Shown here in pieces: positions 44,465 through 55,884 of a stretch of 64,000 nucleotides of DNA. Under the pieces are notes generated by a model that was not told the origin of the DNA, searched no databases, and worked only from the letters and a program-made list of their open reading frames with translations. A program made the position numbers and the translations under genes. How positions within the stretch are numbered: position 1 is the first letter of the stretch; each line of letters opens with the position of its first letter. The DNA comes from Aphrocallistes beatrix (Eukaryota > Porifera > Hexactinellida > Sceptrulophora > Aphrocallistidae), in contig OY725488.1 in assembly GCA_963281255.1 (NCBI GenBank), forward strand, positions 12,187,524 through 12,251,523, read 5' to 3'.

Positions 44465-46018
44465 GCTGCCCTCCTCCCTGACAATCAAACGGGAACACCT
44501 CGACCAACTGACCGAGTCTCTCCTGAAACCGCCACCCACACTTTAGGAAACTGAGACCGTCTCAGCCTAGCGAACGGCCGCTCTCCGAAAATGTGGAGGC
44601 AGTGCGGCCTCTCCTCCCGGCCACGTCCCTGAGCACGCCGTGGCAGGTCTAGGCCGCAGGCAAGGCTCTGAGTGCATCCCTGGTCCGCGGTACACAGCGA
44701 AATAGACAGTTGATAGCACAGCTCCTCTGAACGCAGGAAGAGCTCTACTCTGCAGCCGAGGGACGGACTGAGTACTGCGCAGGAGACAGCCGTGTCTCGA
44801 GAGAGAAGTGAGGACACGCCCCAGGACCGGAGGACTTGATTCCTCAGAACCAGAACCAGAAGCCGGAGAACGCGCTCAGACACTGGCAGGTGCGGATGAA
44901 TGTGCGCAAGAGTTGCAAGAGCGCGTGCTGAACCGTGTCGACAGGCCGGCCGGAAACCTTGTGACGAATCAGAGCAACACTACTCGGACAGACAGACTGT
45001 GCGCCCATCCACAGAGCAGCGCCGTATCTGCAGACAGGCAAGGGCACCGGTCTGGAGTGAGTTCTGGCAGCAACCGGAACGCCCGGAGTTAGGACGAGTC
45101 TCGCCAGCTCAGAGCGAGGGATGCTCTTTCAGTTGCAGCTGACCGGGAGACCGGAAATGATCCGCTACGAGACTGGAACTGTGTTCCCTGACACCCTCCG
45201 GACCCTCAGCTACCCTGGAAGCAGTCGTACCCATCCTCCCGGAGACGATCCCTGAACCCGGACCTGTCCCACTCTACTGGTGGGTCGGGGTACACGGAAG
45301 CGAGACACGATTGGACAGTCCTAGGGGCAGTGTGTCCTCCTCTGAGGGTGAGGAGGACACAGGGGGCGAGTGGAGGAGAAGAGAGGGTAGGATCCCCTGA
45401 GGGATTCATAGATCCAACCGTGCTAGTACAGGAGAAGTACACCCTCTCGCTAGGAGAGAGTGAGTCTATTCAAGTCAGACTGTGTCTGGAGGCGATCACT
45501 GGACAGCTGGTACACACCTGTGTGGCACTGGAGAACGTATGCTGTCCGTGGTGTTCGGATCTGAGTGAGTCAGTGGTCATTCCTTCGCATCTGAAAAGAA
45601 AAAGAGAGGCAAATAGAGCGGAAAGGGAGAGCTTGTGGAAGGAGGAGACGGCGCCTAAAACGAAGGGCTTCACCCCTAGCAGGAAAGGTAAGGCGTCCGT
45701 TACCCCTCGCACCCTCCAGGAATCCGCCGCTCCTGTAGACATCGCTCCAGAGCTTTCCCCCGTGAAGTAAAGGTCAAAGTTCGCGGACACATTGACCTCT
45801 ACTTCTAGGCTGAGGACTTGGAGAATCTCTTTCTCCGATCAGACGGGATCTAGTCTCGGAACATCTCGTACCTGCCTACTCGCCTGAGAGCACTTTCAGT
45901 GTCGACGAATCAGAGAGCATTCTAGGACTGTCCGCTCCCTCCAGGGGTTCACTGTCCCACTGGTCCTCTTCAGGGAGAGGAGATAGTCTGGGAGCTTCTA
46001 GTGATAGTCCAGAGGTAC

Positions 46019-47107
46019 GAATTAATAAGGTTTATTTATTATATTATCATACTTGCCAACTGTCCAGGTTTAGGCGCGACGCGTCTCGCTTTTACGCTCG
46101 TATCACTCTTCAATTGAGCTAATTTTCTCGACTATCCCGCTTTTGCATGAATTTCTCCATCATGTGCACCATATATCCTCCATCCAAAGAGATCAACTGG
46201 GATGTGGGAAAGAGCTTAGTTCGTCTCTCTTATCCATTCTTCAAACTTATATCGAGACTTATTCCTGTTTATGAACAGTAGAGGCATGGTGTGTCGACTG
46301 TAGATATTTCCTTCACTAGATTCCAATAATCCGACTAGAACAGAGGATATGTTGATGACTAAACATGTCCATCTCTTGCCAGTATAGATCTTCCATCTAC
46401 TTCTTTGCAACTTCTTTGCTGCTAGAACCTCAGCAATCTATAACTGGGGGTAACTTCGTTGCATCGGAAAGATACTCAGCTACATCCGTTATTCAAGAGT
46501 AATTAAGGCTTAGTTTTATGAGTTCGGAAGGATCTATCATTTCCATCTTGAACTTGTGCATAGGTTGCTACCTTACTTGACTTGAACTAATTATACCATC
46601 CATATTTGCCACATACACAGCCTCCATTGTGATCAGTTTGCTAATTTCATTTTGTAGAATAGCAGCTAGTATGGTTGATAGCATTTTTTTAAATGAATAT
46701 TTTCGTTATGAATTGATGTACAGTAAAATTCATTTATTGGCAATATTGCTCTATTAGCAACCAATCTTTAGGTCCCAGGTTGAAGATTTTTGTTAATTAT
46801 GTTCCCTTATTAGCAACTTTGCGTATTAGCAACCATTTTGTGAGCAATACACGAATTCCACTGTAAGTAGTAATTGAGATATATGTATGATGAATTATCA
46901 TATTTCGTCCGAGAGAGTGTTTAATTACATAATCGAAGTATAAAATCATAGGATTACGTCAAAAAGATATGCAATAATGGGAGGGAGAGAGGGAGAAGGA
47001 AGAAAGTGTCTTAACCCATTACAATGCTCTATTCTCCTTAAACTAGCTTCTTTAAATATTTGTTCACTTGTAGTCTTATCTTAGTAATATTCTATTAAGT
47101 TGAGTGG
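46019..47107. other. Intergenic with TCCCGC element and MITE
   Basis: 46050-46165 carries a degraded TCCCGC element (CATACTTGCCAACTGTCC start). 46721-46863 is a MITE. A short minus frame at 46216-46410 (RSRWKIYTGKRWTC...) has no recognised relative. Purine repeat at 46978-47005. Confidence 0.45.
46721..46863. mobile_element. TA-target MITE (TTATTAGCAAC family)
   Basis: TA at 46719-46720 and 46864-46865; CAGTAAAATTCATTTATTGG start and ACGAATTCCACTG end. Interior matches 8227-8399. Confidence 0.75.
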
Positions 47108-48007
47108 ATGACCGTGAAATTTCCCACATCGCAGTTCTTGGATACAGAGGAAGTCCAAATAGACAGAGTCTTCGATCACCTGGTGGCATGTGCGAAGAGT
47201 GGCCTAACTCCTGGTAATCTCCTTAATCCTCATGGCGTTGCTATAGACCCAGCCACGAACTGCATATATATCGCCGAGGGAGATCTTAATAGAACAATCG
47301 CTAGAGTGTCTATATTTTCTGAATTGGGCGAGTACCTAAACTGCTACACTAACGAACTCATGGAGGGATTATGGGGCATCGCCAGAAATGGAAACAGCGT
47401 TTATGTAACGGACTGGATTCTACATACTATATTCCATTTGGAAATAGAACCTGAGTTTCGTCTGATAGCTAGGCTTGGGAGCAGAGGTTCTGACATCGGA
47501 AAGTTTAATTACCCCAGCCAACTTTCTATCTCTACTGACGGAGATGTTTACATAGCTGATATCTACAATGATAGAATTCAAGTTCTAAATAGTTCCCTTC
47601 ACCCGATTAAGGAATTAACTCATCCTTCCATGCACGAACCTTATGACGTTAAATTAACACCAGAAGAGATCTACGTACTTAGTCCAGATGATTCTCCTTG
47701 TGTGCATGTGTTTAATTACGGAGGACAAAAGATGCGTGCTTTAATCACACGTGGAGTTGGAATGCAAGTCACTCGCCCCTTCTTCCTCTGTCTTGATCCT
47801 GAAAACTCATTGATTTTGAGCGATACAGATGACCACAATATCAAAATATTCTCCAATAACGGAGACTCCCTTTACACTGTAGGAGGACGTGGAAATGAAG
47901 CAGGAATGTTCTATTGTCCTCATGGATTAACACTCACTCCCAGTCTAAAATTAGTCACTGTCTCATACAACTTAAAATACCGACTTCAAATATTTTATTC
48001 TCTATGA
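47108..48007 (+). CDS. NHL-repeat beta-propeller protein
   Basis: 299 aa, single intact exon. Successive blades are visible: LLNPHGVAIDPATNCIYIAE, GLWGIARNGNSVYVTDW, FNYPSQLSISTDGDVYIADI, EPYDVKLTPEEIYVLS, TRPFFLCLDPENSLILSDT and FYCPHGLTLTPSLKLVTVS. Six NHL-like repeats are enough for a closed propeller. In animals such propellers bind RNA or proteins, often at the C-terminus of TRIM/Brat proteins. No RING, B-box or coiled coil precedes it here. It may be a stand-alone propeller, as is common in sponges and cnidarians, or upstream exons are unseen. A purine-rich tract and MITE lie just upstream. Confidence 0.85.
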   Translation: MTVKFPTSQFLDTEEVQIDRVFDHLVACAKSGLTPGNLLNPHGVAIDPATNCIYIAEGDLNRTIARVSIFSELGEYLNCYTNELMEGLWGIARNGNSVYVTDWILHTIFHLEIEPEFRLIARLGSRGSDIGKFNYPSQLSISTDGDVYIADIYNDRIQVLNSSLHPIKELTHPSMHEPYDVKLTPEEIYVLSPDDSPCVHVFNYGGQKMRALITRGVGMQVTRPFFLCLDPENSLILSDTDDHNIKIFSNNGDSLYTVGGRGNEAGMFYCPHGLTLTPSLKLVTVSYNLKYRLQIFYSL

Positions 48008-48810
48008 AATTTGTTTTGTGTAATTATTTCTTTTTAGCATTTGGTATACCAAGAATTAGAGAAAAATTTGATAATTTCTAAATTGTCCATTTCTTCTGTA
48101 GAACCTCTTGAATATGAACAGAGAGTAGAAATTTGTTGTATTATCCGGAAATTCATATTACTTGTACTGTAATTAACTGGTGACATTACATGTACTATTC
48201 CCGTAGGGAATAGAATATCTATTCGCACCATCTGGAGTTTATTATTATCGTTTGTATTAACGAGGCTCTAGTCTATTTAAACTTTTTAAAGGCACTTAAA
48301 TTGAAAACTAAAATAATATCATGGGTTAAACGAGAGAATTCCAGTCAAATTTAGGTTATATCTCGTCCCATAACCAACTCACCCATATCAACTTGTCCCA
48401 AATACCAACCTGTTTCCTAATTTGCAGGTAATTTATTGAGAACAAGCGCGCTTCGTTTTAATTTTTTCCCAGATTCTTCTAATTTTGTTTTTCTAGAAAT
48501 ATAAATTAACTCTGAGGACTCCCCTCCCATTTCTGTGACTTACGTAGCTCTGATTACTGTGTGCGCATATTCCTGGCAGGATGTGTATGCTATAATTTGT
48601 ATCCTAAATTGGTCATTGACACTCCTGAGCTAACCAAGCAGGCCAATAAGGATTGCATAGTGCATAAGTACATAATTCAGGAGAAAGGCACGAGGTATGC
48701 CCCCGGTTTCTAAAACTTTCTTCCAAATTTGTACAAATACTTTCAACATCTCAGAGATATTTTTACATACCCCGATTATCTGGCAAAACCGTAGCGTTCT
48801 CCCTCTACAG
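48008..48810. other. Intergenic with a Helitron-like 3' end
   Basis: A minus-strand CGAAGCGCGCTTG end at 48443-48455 is followed by T. 48480-48660 resembles 55030-55130 (CTCTGATTACTGTGT...GACTCCTGAG). No gene. Confidence 0.5.
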
Positions 48811-49198
48811 CAGTGGCTCTTAAACTAGAGGGCGTAAGGATATTTTTAGGGGGTGTAATACCGGTGTAGCAGCCCAGATTAACCCCGAGTATAATCTAGG
48901 CTAGCCCAGTTTAACCCCCAGGGTATAATCTTGGTCAGACTAGTTTATGCCCCAGGGGTTAAACTGGATGGGGAGGTTAATCTAGGCTGTTACATCGGAT
49001 GAAAATGTAAATGTAAAAGTGATCAATAATAGAATTTGTATCAGCTTTAGCTAAATTAAGTCTTCTTCAAAGCGTGTGGTTAGATATTCTTAATTATATT
49101 AGAAAATAGGTGTGTTCTCCGAGTTTGGTAGTCTGAAAAAGTGTAGGTGTAGCCACGTAGGGGGCATAATAATTCACAGAAATGTTTAAGAACGTCTG
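48811..49198. mobile_element. hAT MITE with perfect 8-bp duplication
   Basis: 388 bp, start CAGTGGCTCTTAAACT, end GTTTAAGAACGTCTG; CTCTACAG repeated at 48803-48810 and 49199-49206. Inside, 48868-48995 is itself palindromic (CCCAGATTAACCCC / GGGGAGGTTAATCTAGGC). Confidence 0.9.
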
Positions 49199-49466
49199 CT
49201 CTACAGCCTATTTCAGATGGATACACATTTCGTGAAAATATTGTTTTTGATAGCTGATGTCTTTTTATGCGATGAGTACTTTTGATTGAGAAACAAGTAG
49301 GTGGGAAAGGGGCATTTCAGGGGCCAAAGACTTCCGCGTGACGAAAACTCAAAGGTACGAAATGTCTGTGCAACGTAGTGTCCACCATTCTTGGCAATCT
49401 TTTGCTAAGTTTCTATCATTATTGTGATCTAGCCATATTCATTATTTAAATTTTAAAACATCAGTA

Positions 49467-49680
49467 TACAGGTTGGCCAATAAGTTCTGTCCCAAGCTTG
49501 ATTAGATATACAATTTCTTATACTCAAACAATCTTACTTATTATGGTCTGTAGAAACTGATTCGAATAATTTCAACGATGTTAAAAGATTTTTCGCGTCT
49601 AAGATTTAGAACTGTGTTTTGTAAGATGAATCCTTTGAAAAGAAATGTGTCTTGACGTGAGAGTTGAGAGGTCTGTTAAT
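49467..49680. repeat. Interspersed repeat, partner of 6074-6300
   Basis: GGTTGGCCAATAAGTTCTGT and ~190 following bases resemble 6074-6300. Confidence 0.5.
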
Positions 49681-50129
49681 ATATTGGCTCCCTGGTTTCT
49701 ATAACTTTCACCTAAAATTCCTACTTATTTCATCTTCCATTTCTCTTAGTCACACATCAGAGATTTTCTTAGAAAAATAATCGGAGGAGGAGGAACATTG
49801 TTCCCTCTAATTTTCGGGGTCACGACTTCTGACGGGGTGTAATCAGAATCAGAAATCTGAGTACTTAAATACTTCAAAGCATTTTTCCTGTGGAAGGGGT
49901 CAGTTAGGTATAAATCGGTTACATTCTACCCTAAAATTCTCATCGTTCCTGTCTATGAGCTAAATGCTCTAACAGAGATCCGCTCTTTTTCCAGATTTAT
50001 TACTTTTCATTAGCTCTATATTTGAAATGTTCTGCTCGAAGACAATTGCTGACTTCCATAAGCTCTGTCCGAATATGGAAGTAGAGAAGGCTTCACTGAT
50101 CAACAAGGACACACCCAAGAGCAGCACAG

Positions 50130-52150
50130 TACATTGAACCTGGGCAGGACGATTACATTTACCGCTGTAAAGAATGTTCCTTGCGTGGATTTTCTAAAAT
50201 GAATTTCGGGAAATGGAGGCCACTGTACTATACTGGAAGGCGTTATAGAAGTAGAGCATTCAAGGTACATTTTGAGAGCTGTAAGGGAATGGAGAACAGA
50301 GTTCAGCCTGTCCTTCCACTCATGATAGACAAGATTGGCACAAAGAGACAGAGAGCTCAGTCTGAAGCAAAGATTCAGCGTGAAGAAGAATGGAAGCAGG
50401 GTATGCTAATGTCTTTCTGGTTGGTGGAGCTGATCGCCAAGCAAGAAATATCGATGACCAAGCGAATCCCGCTACTCTCATGGGTGACAAGCTTCTAGAG
50501 CATGGTCGTCTAAGCAAGCATTAAACGATACTTCCATTTATCTGTGGTGTGCTGAGGGAGCACAAGTTCGATTCTCTTCTTAAAGATACCATTTGGTCCG
50601 TGATTTTAGATGAATCCACTGATATTACTTTCAACAAGAACCTCTGTTTGTTAGCAAGACTCATAGTGAAACTACATTCATTGGTATTGCTTCTCTTAAT
50701 GATGGACGAAGGGTGACCATCGCTAACGCCACTAAGAAGTTATTAGAGAAGTATTGTACCCTCTGGCCAACTCCTGTGGAATTGGAAGCGATGGGGCAAG
50801 CTGTATGACAGGTCAAGTCAATGGCTTCTTGAAGTTCTGTCAGGATATGGTCAGGGAAGCTCGTGGTGACAAAGGTGTACGAGATAGTGTTATCCAGGTT
50901 CACTGCTTTCAACCCGTGTTGCACTAGCCGCCACTGATGTATACTCACTTAAAGGTGACGAAGGTAAATCTTTGGCCAGTGTTGACCAGTTGTGTCGTGT
51001 AGCATATTCCTTCTTCGCAAGGTCAACCGTAACCAGGAAGGAGTACATGCAACTTCAGTCTACGTTCTCAAACTCAAACTCCTCAATTCTCTCTGTGAGA
51101 CCAGGTGGATCGGCGCTACCGATGTATTGCTACTCTTGATGACTATGGCAATGCAATGCTGCAATTCATTCATGAAAACCTCCGTCTGAGATGCACGACA
51201 GAAGTGCGTTTATTCGCAGTTCTACAATGACCACGTGAGGGACTTGCATGATCTGCGCCGCATACTACACATTGTGTGGTCTCAGCCAGCGCACACAACG
51301 AGAGAATTCATCGCTTTGGCGGGCATTTGTTTACGCACTCAGCGCACAGAGTCACACCTCAGAGCTGTCTGAACTGGGCCTTTGGGAAAGAAGCTGGAGA
51401 AGGCGTTTGTCTCCTTGATAGCAAAGCGGTTCCCTATGGATGATGCTTGTGCGGTTATGCCTTTTGATTTTCACTGTTATGTGAGAGAAGCGAGAAGTTT
51501 GTCAAAAGAGAAGTGAAGAAAGCTATTTTATACATTGTGAAGAAGAACCAATATCACTTTTATGGAGAGAATAAATCAACCCTGAAATAGCTCTACATTG
51601 ATACAGAAAATGTGAAATTTACACCATTCAACATGGAATGCCGCACCTCCAAGATGTGGTAAAGCATCTTTTGCAAGAGCTGTGTTCTGATTCTTCAAAG
51701 TTGGTGGATATTGTTAGTTGTTTGCCTGCTAGTTCTGCAGTCGCAGAGCAGTGTTCTCTGTTCAAAATAGAATTAAGAACAAATACCGAAACAGGTTATC
51801 TATCCACGTTCTTGATCAACTAATGACGGCGAGACTCCTGGAAGTTCAAAAGTGTATGAAGCCAAGGCAATTGAGCAGTGATGGTCCACGAAATATAGAA
51901 GAGTATGCAAAAGAAAATCTGGTGTAAAGAAGATTAAATCCAACTTACTCAGTGCAATCCCCGGAAAGAGTGCATTGGATCTAGACACTGATACAAGTGA
52001 AGGTGAAGATTCCATCCCTGAAGGAGATTATGCTGACAGTAAAGATGGAGATTCAGACTGGTTCGAGGAGCAACATTTAGACAACGAACATGTAACAACA
52101 AAGAAGCAGAGGTCAAATGGCCTAGCACTGAGACATATGTGAAGGCTGGG
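50130..52150 (+). pseudogene. hAT-superfamily transposase, broken
   Basis: Order of hAT blocks is kept but spread over several frames. There is a possible zinc-finger start (YRCKECS..., then FKVHFESC), the RNase H-like core with SVILDESTDITFNKNLCLLA (first catalytic Asp), GIGSDGASCMTGQVNG (second Asp) and QVHC, and a conserved KLKLLNSLCETRW block. The C-terminal dimerisation motif LPASSAVAEQCSLF...KIELRTNTETGYLS lies near 51700-51815, with an acidic tail to 52150. There are many stops and frame changes. No terminal repeats were matched. It is unrelated in sequence to the hAT fragment in repeat D. Confidence 0.8.
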
Positions 52151-52734
52151 AAAGTGATTGATATTTAATAGTAAATTTTATTGAGTTAGCATGAAATAAC
52201 ATGGAAGCAGTTATTGTGTACTAAGTTTCTCTTATAGTAAGTATACCAACAAACTAAAATCGAAAAATATTGTATATACCCTCTAGTTTGAGCATGCCCC
52301 TCTAATTTCCGGGCAACCACTCAAAAAGGCCAATTTTCTAGGGGGGGGGCGGTAAGATCGAAAAAGGAGAAAATTCCGGGGGGTACCCCCGAATTGCCTA
52401 GAGAGAACACTGGGGGGGGAACAGTTACCTTTATTCAGACGTTCAGATAGGAAAGATAACTTTCAAGAGAAATCTAATTGCTCCGTCTTGTACTACCTAG
52501 AAACAATCTAAAAATTGATGCACTCATTTCAGAAGTGTGCCACTATACATAGCATTGTATGCAAACTGACAGTGACTCCAGCATCGATAGCTGTTGTTAA
52601 ATATCTCATAGTTTGAATCGATTGATTTCCTCTTTTTTTCGAATTTTGAACATGGATGCACGAATTTTGGGAGTCCGCCTGTACTTATAAATTTATTTAT
52701 CTATAACTTCTCTGATTCATGAGAACCTGTTCTA
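52151..52734. other. Short flank with MITE-like G-run sequence
   Basis: 52295-52412 has TCTAATTTCCGGGC...GCCTAGAGAGAACACTG with two runs of G. The termini suggest a hAT-type MITE but no target duplication was found. Confidence 0.4.
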
Positions 52735-53095
52735 TGTCTCCATTTCTTTCCTTCTTTTATTCTATTCATTCAGCCTAGCTAGATATGAACCTCAGCAACC
52801 GGCGAGTCTGCCAGAGAAGATTCTATAAGATTTGAAATTTGTCATCCATGGTCCATCATCTTATTCTGCTATAAGATGAGGAAGCTTTACTCAAGAAGGA
52901 ACGCACTCCTGAACCAGGGATGAAGCGGACAAGTTCCCTTCTCTTTAATATTAGGTTTGTTGCTTTGTTTATTTATTTATTTTTGTTTGTTTGTTTATTT
53001 GTTTGAATCACCTTGGCTACGATTCTGCTAAATTGTCTCAATACCCAATTTATATTGTAGAGGGCTATGTCAGAATCTTGAAGTTGTCATTAGTC

Positions 53096-53250
53096 GAATG
53101 GCAGACACTTCGTCGATGGACATTTCGTCCTCTGAATATGAGTTACCTGACAACTGGTAGCGGAACTTTCGTCCCTGAAATCCGCTACACATTGTCGGGT
53201 AACTAATGTCCTTTCGACAAAATGTCCTTAGACGAAGTGTCCGATTACTT
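53096..53250. mobile_element. MITE with GACACTTCGTC motifs, 8-bp duplication
   Basis: CATTAGTC at 53088-53095 and 53251-53258. Ends GAATGGCAGACACTTCGTCG and GACGAAGTGTCCGATTACTT. Iterated GACATTTCGTCC motifs. Copy C of the host repeat lacks it near 56668. Confidence 0.75.
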
Positions 53251-53870
53251 CATTAGTCAGAATTTCCTTTACTGTGTTTGTCTGAATCTGTTTTATCAGT
53301 TCTGACTTTGTTAGAATGGGAGTTCTATTCTAGTTTCGTTAGAGAATGGTTGTGTGGCATTTTAGTTTTCTAGAATGAATGTGAGAGCGAAAGTGAACAT
53401 TTGCAGAGTAATACTTGTATGTATAAAAAAGGTGTGAAAGGGAGCTAGATTCTGGCAAAGATTCTGGCTAATAAGTGCCCCACTATAGATCTAAGTATGA
53501 ATGAGATAAACAAGTCCATGGTACATATTATATACGGTATTAGACAAATTGTAAATGTCGAATAAAATATTGTTAGTTTGACCCAAGTTTTCTCTCATTA
53601 TTTTGTCAATATAAGCCTGGTTCTATTTATAGAAATACCTTTTTGTAAAGGCAGTATTATTTCGAATAATATTCCCTCGAATAATCGTCCTCCTTAAAGA
53701 ATTGATATTCTAACGATTTACGTACTTCCTACTGAGGTAAAGATAAGGCGTATCAATAACTCTCTTAAGAAGAACGCGGAATTTACCTAAAATAGCATTC
53801 TGGTACAAAATAATAAAGCATTCCAGGCGGTTATCGGATGTTTTCGTCGGAATAGAGACACTCAGGTGTC

Positions 53871-54201
53871 GAATGGCGGAAAGATGGTCGCGGGGAAAAT
53901 TGGTCGCGGAAAAATGGTCGCGGAAATTTCGTCGCTAGGAAAAATAGTCGCGAGGAAAATTGGTCGCTAGGAAATAAAATTCACTTTCAATTTAAATCGG
54001 TTTCAAACTGAAAATGCTCACTTTCACACTGTTCTCCTAACATTTCCGACATAAAATGCCTACTTTCGCGCTCATTTTAATTTTCAAACATCTCTGATAT
54101 TTCCTCGCGACGAATTTTCATCGCGACCATCTTCGCGACCATTTTTCCTCGCGACTATTTTTCCTCGCGACCAAATTTCCGCGACCATCTTTCCGTCAAC
54201 G
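53871..54201. mobile_element. MITE with iterated GGTCGCG motifs, 8-bp duplication
   Basis: CAGGTGTC at 53863-53870 and 54202-54209. The left arm has about six ~15-base units of the form (A/T)TGGTCGCG-GAAAA; the right arm has the same in reverse. Copy C of the host repeat (~57785) reads straight through the site. Confidence 0.85.
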
Positions 54202-54779
54202 CAGGTGTCTCTAAGCTCTATTATGTCCTGGGACCCGTGGGGCATTTAGGTGCGGAATACAGCACTAAATTCCAGGGATTCTGAGTGTTTTTGAATCTTT
54301 GTTCTAAAAATATATTTGAATTTTAGGTCGTTTTCCTTTTTATGATAGTTTTCTGGCTAAATTCCTACTTCACTAATTTGATTAAATTCTTATTTGGCAA
54401 TATTTTGGTCCAATTCCGACATTTTTGATCAAATTTCAGACTAGAAAAATGTTCACTTTCCCCTCTAGGAGAGGCATTATGGTTAGACACGTCCACTCAT
54501 TTCAGAACTGTGCACCTATACATTTTATTGGATCATAATTCATATCTACGTACTAGTGTCAATAATAAAGTTTCTCTCATTATTGTGATCTAGCCATATT
54601 CATCATTTAAAACATCAGTATATACACAAGCCAGCTTAGCTTGCTTGCACTGCGTGGCTAGCTGGCGCTTCGTATACAGTGATAGTAGTCACCAGAGTAA
54701 TTATAAAGGAGCTGCAAAAAGTGGTTTACTGTCAAACGCCATTTGCCTAGACAGGATTTTCTATTGAGAGGTAGCAGCT

Positions 54780-55360
54780 AGCTGGTAAGCCTTCAAACCC
54801 CAGCTAGTGATCTGTATAAACCTGACCCTCGCTTACTAACTTTTATATTTTTTTCCGCCCGCGCTTATCACCCTCATTTATTAAATTCCTATATTGATTT
54901 TATCCAACGCACTTTTTCACCAATGTTTTGTATCATCTATTTCATCTGAAATATATCAAACATTTTGTTCTTATCCTTGCTGATCTGATCGTTGTATTTT
55001 GAAAAACTAACCAACCCGTTTATTCGGACGGAAGACTATGTTCTGATTACTGTAGATATTCCTTGGTAGTATGCGTATACTCTCAAATTTTGTGTAATAA
55101 ATCTGATCAATAATGACTCCTGAGTGAATCAGTGAGGCGAGTCTGCCTGAAAAGATTCTATAAGATTTGAAGTTTGTCATCCATGGTCCATCATCCTATT
55201 CTGCTATAAGATGAGGAAGCTTTACTCAGGAATGAACGCTCTCCTGAACCAGGGATGAAGCAGACAAGTTCCCTTCTCATTAATATTAGGTTTGTTGGAT
55301 TGTTAATTTGATTTTGTTTGTTTGTTTCGAATAACCTTAACTACTCCTCTGGTAAATTGT
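54780..55360 (+). repeat. Duplicated unit R, copy B (left portion)
   Basis: Matches 55885-56590 (GCCTTCAAACCCCAGCTAG, TTTATCCAACGCACTTTTTC, then GTCATCCATGGTCCATCATC). A Helitron-like minus-strand 3' end (54627) lies just upstream. Confidence 0.7.
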
Positions 55361-55424
55361 CTTAATACCGTAAGCTGGGGAGCGGCCCCATTTCCGACGC
55401 CTATGATATCTGTATATCTGTAAT

Positions 55425-55660
55425 GAATTGATTGAAGAGACTGCCAGGCACAGAAAGCTGATTTTTGGCATGTGGGAGTCTTTTGGCTATGGCTCCACTA
55501 AACTGAGCTCAAACGAAAATGTCAATTCATCATGAAATTATGGCGTCATTGTGACCTTTTTTAGAATTAGAAATTTCAGTTTTTCGACTATAACTCAAGC
55601 ATTTTATGTGATAAAAGACTGAAATTTTAATAGAATGTGTTTATTAGTATAATTCACATA
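55425..55660 (+). mobile_element. Helitron-like piece
   Basis: AATGAATTGATTGAAGAGAC to ~55660 matches 15653-15830 and 2598-2760. The GC-rich 3' end is missing. It lies between copies B and C of unit R. The adjacent 55660-55880 is GC-richer and unexplained. Confidence 0.6.
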
Positions 55661-55884
55661 ATCCCTGCGAAACTCAAGCACCAAATCCACGTCTCACGAG
55701 CTGATGTACGGTGCAGAACTACGTCACTAATTGACGTGAAGGCAGAGGCCAAGCAGGAGGCAGCGACAAAGGAAGCCGTTACATCGGGGGTTGAGACATA
55801 GTACCTACTCACCCGGCAGAGATGCGGAAGTAGACAGAAACCAATTCCAGACAAGCGAAGGAAGCGTATAAAAGCTTCCACGCC

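Larger units (their letters stand above)
43917..46018. other. GC-rich island of unknown origin
   Basis: About 1.7 kb (without the MITE at 44055-44464) of markedly GC-rich DNA with sharp edges in an AT-rich window. Open frames exist on both strands. The best plus frame is 45330-45770, containing EKYTLSLGESESIQVRLCLE, an HTCVALENVCCPWC cluster and a Lys/Arg-rich stretch. I recognise no family. It could be a decayed mobile element, an exon cluster of an unknown gene, or foreign DNA. A similar-looking GC-rich stretch begins at 63680. Confidence 0.5.
52735..54490 (+). repeat. Duplicated unit R, copy A
   Basis: Resembles 56325-58105 along most of its length (GATATGAACCTCAGCAACCG, GTCATCCATGGTCCATCATC, GCATTCCAGGCGGTT, CCAGGGATTCT, TTGGTCCAATTCCGACATTT). 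It carries two later MITEs absent from copy C. No coding. Confidence 0.75.

Noticed and set aside
44485-44883. Minus-strand 132-residue frame in the GC-rich island
   Set aside because: Arg/Leu/Ser-rich composition typical of antisense frames in GC-rich DNA; a plus frame is open over the same span and neither has a recognised domain.
53871-54201. CRISPR-like array of short repeats
   Set aside because: Units are ~15 bases, drift in sequence, have no spacers of constant length, and appear in reverse in the other arm; 8-bp duplication identifies a MITE.
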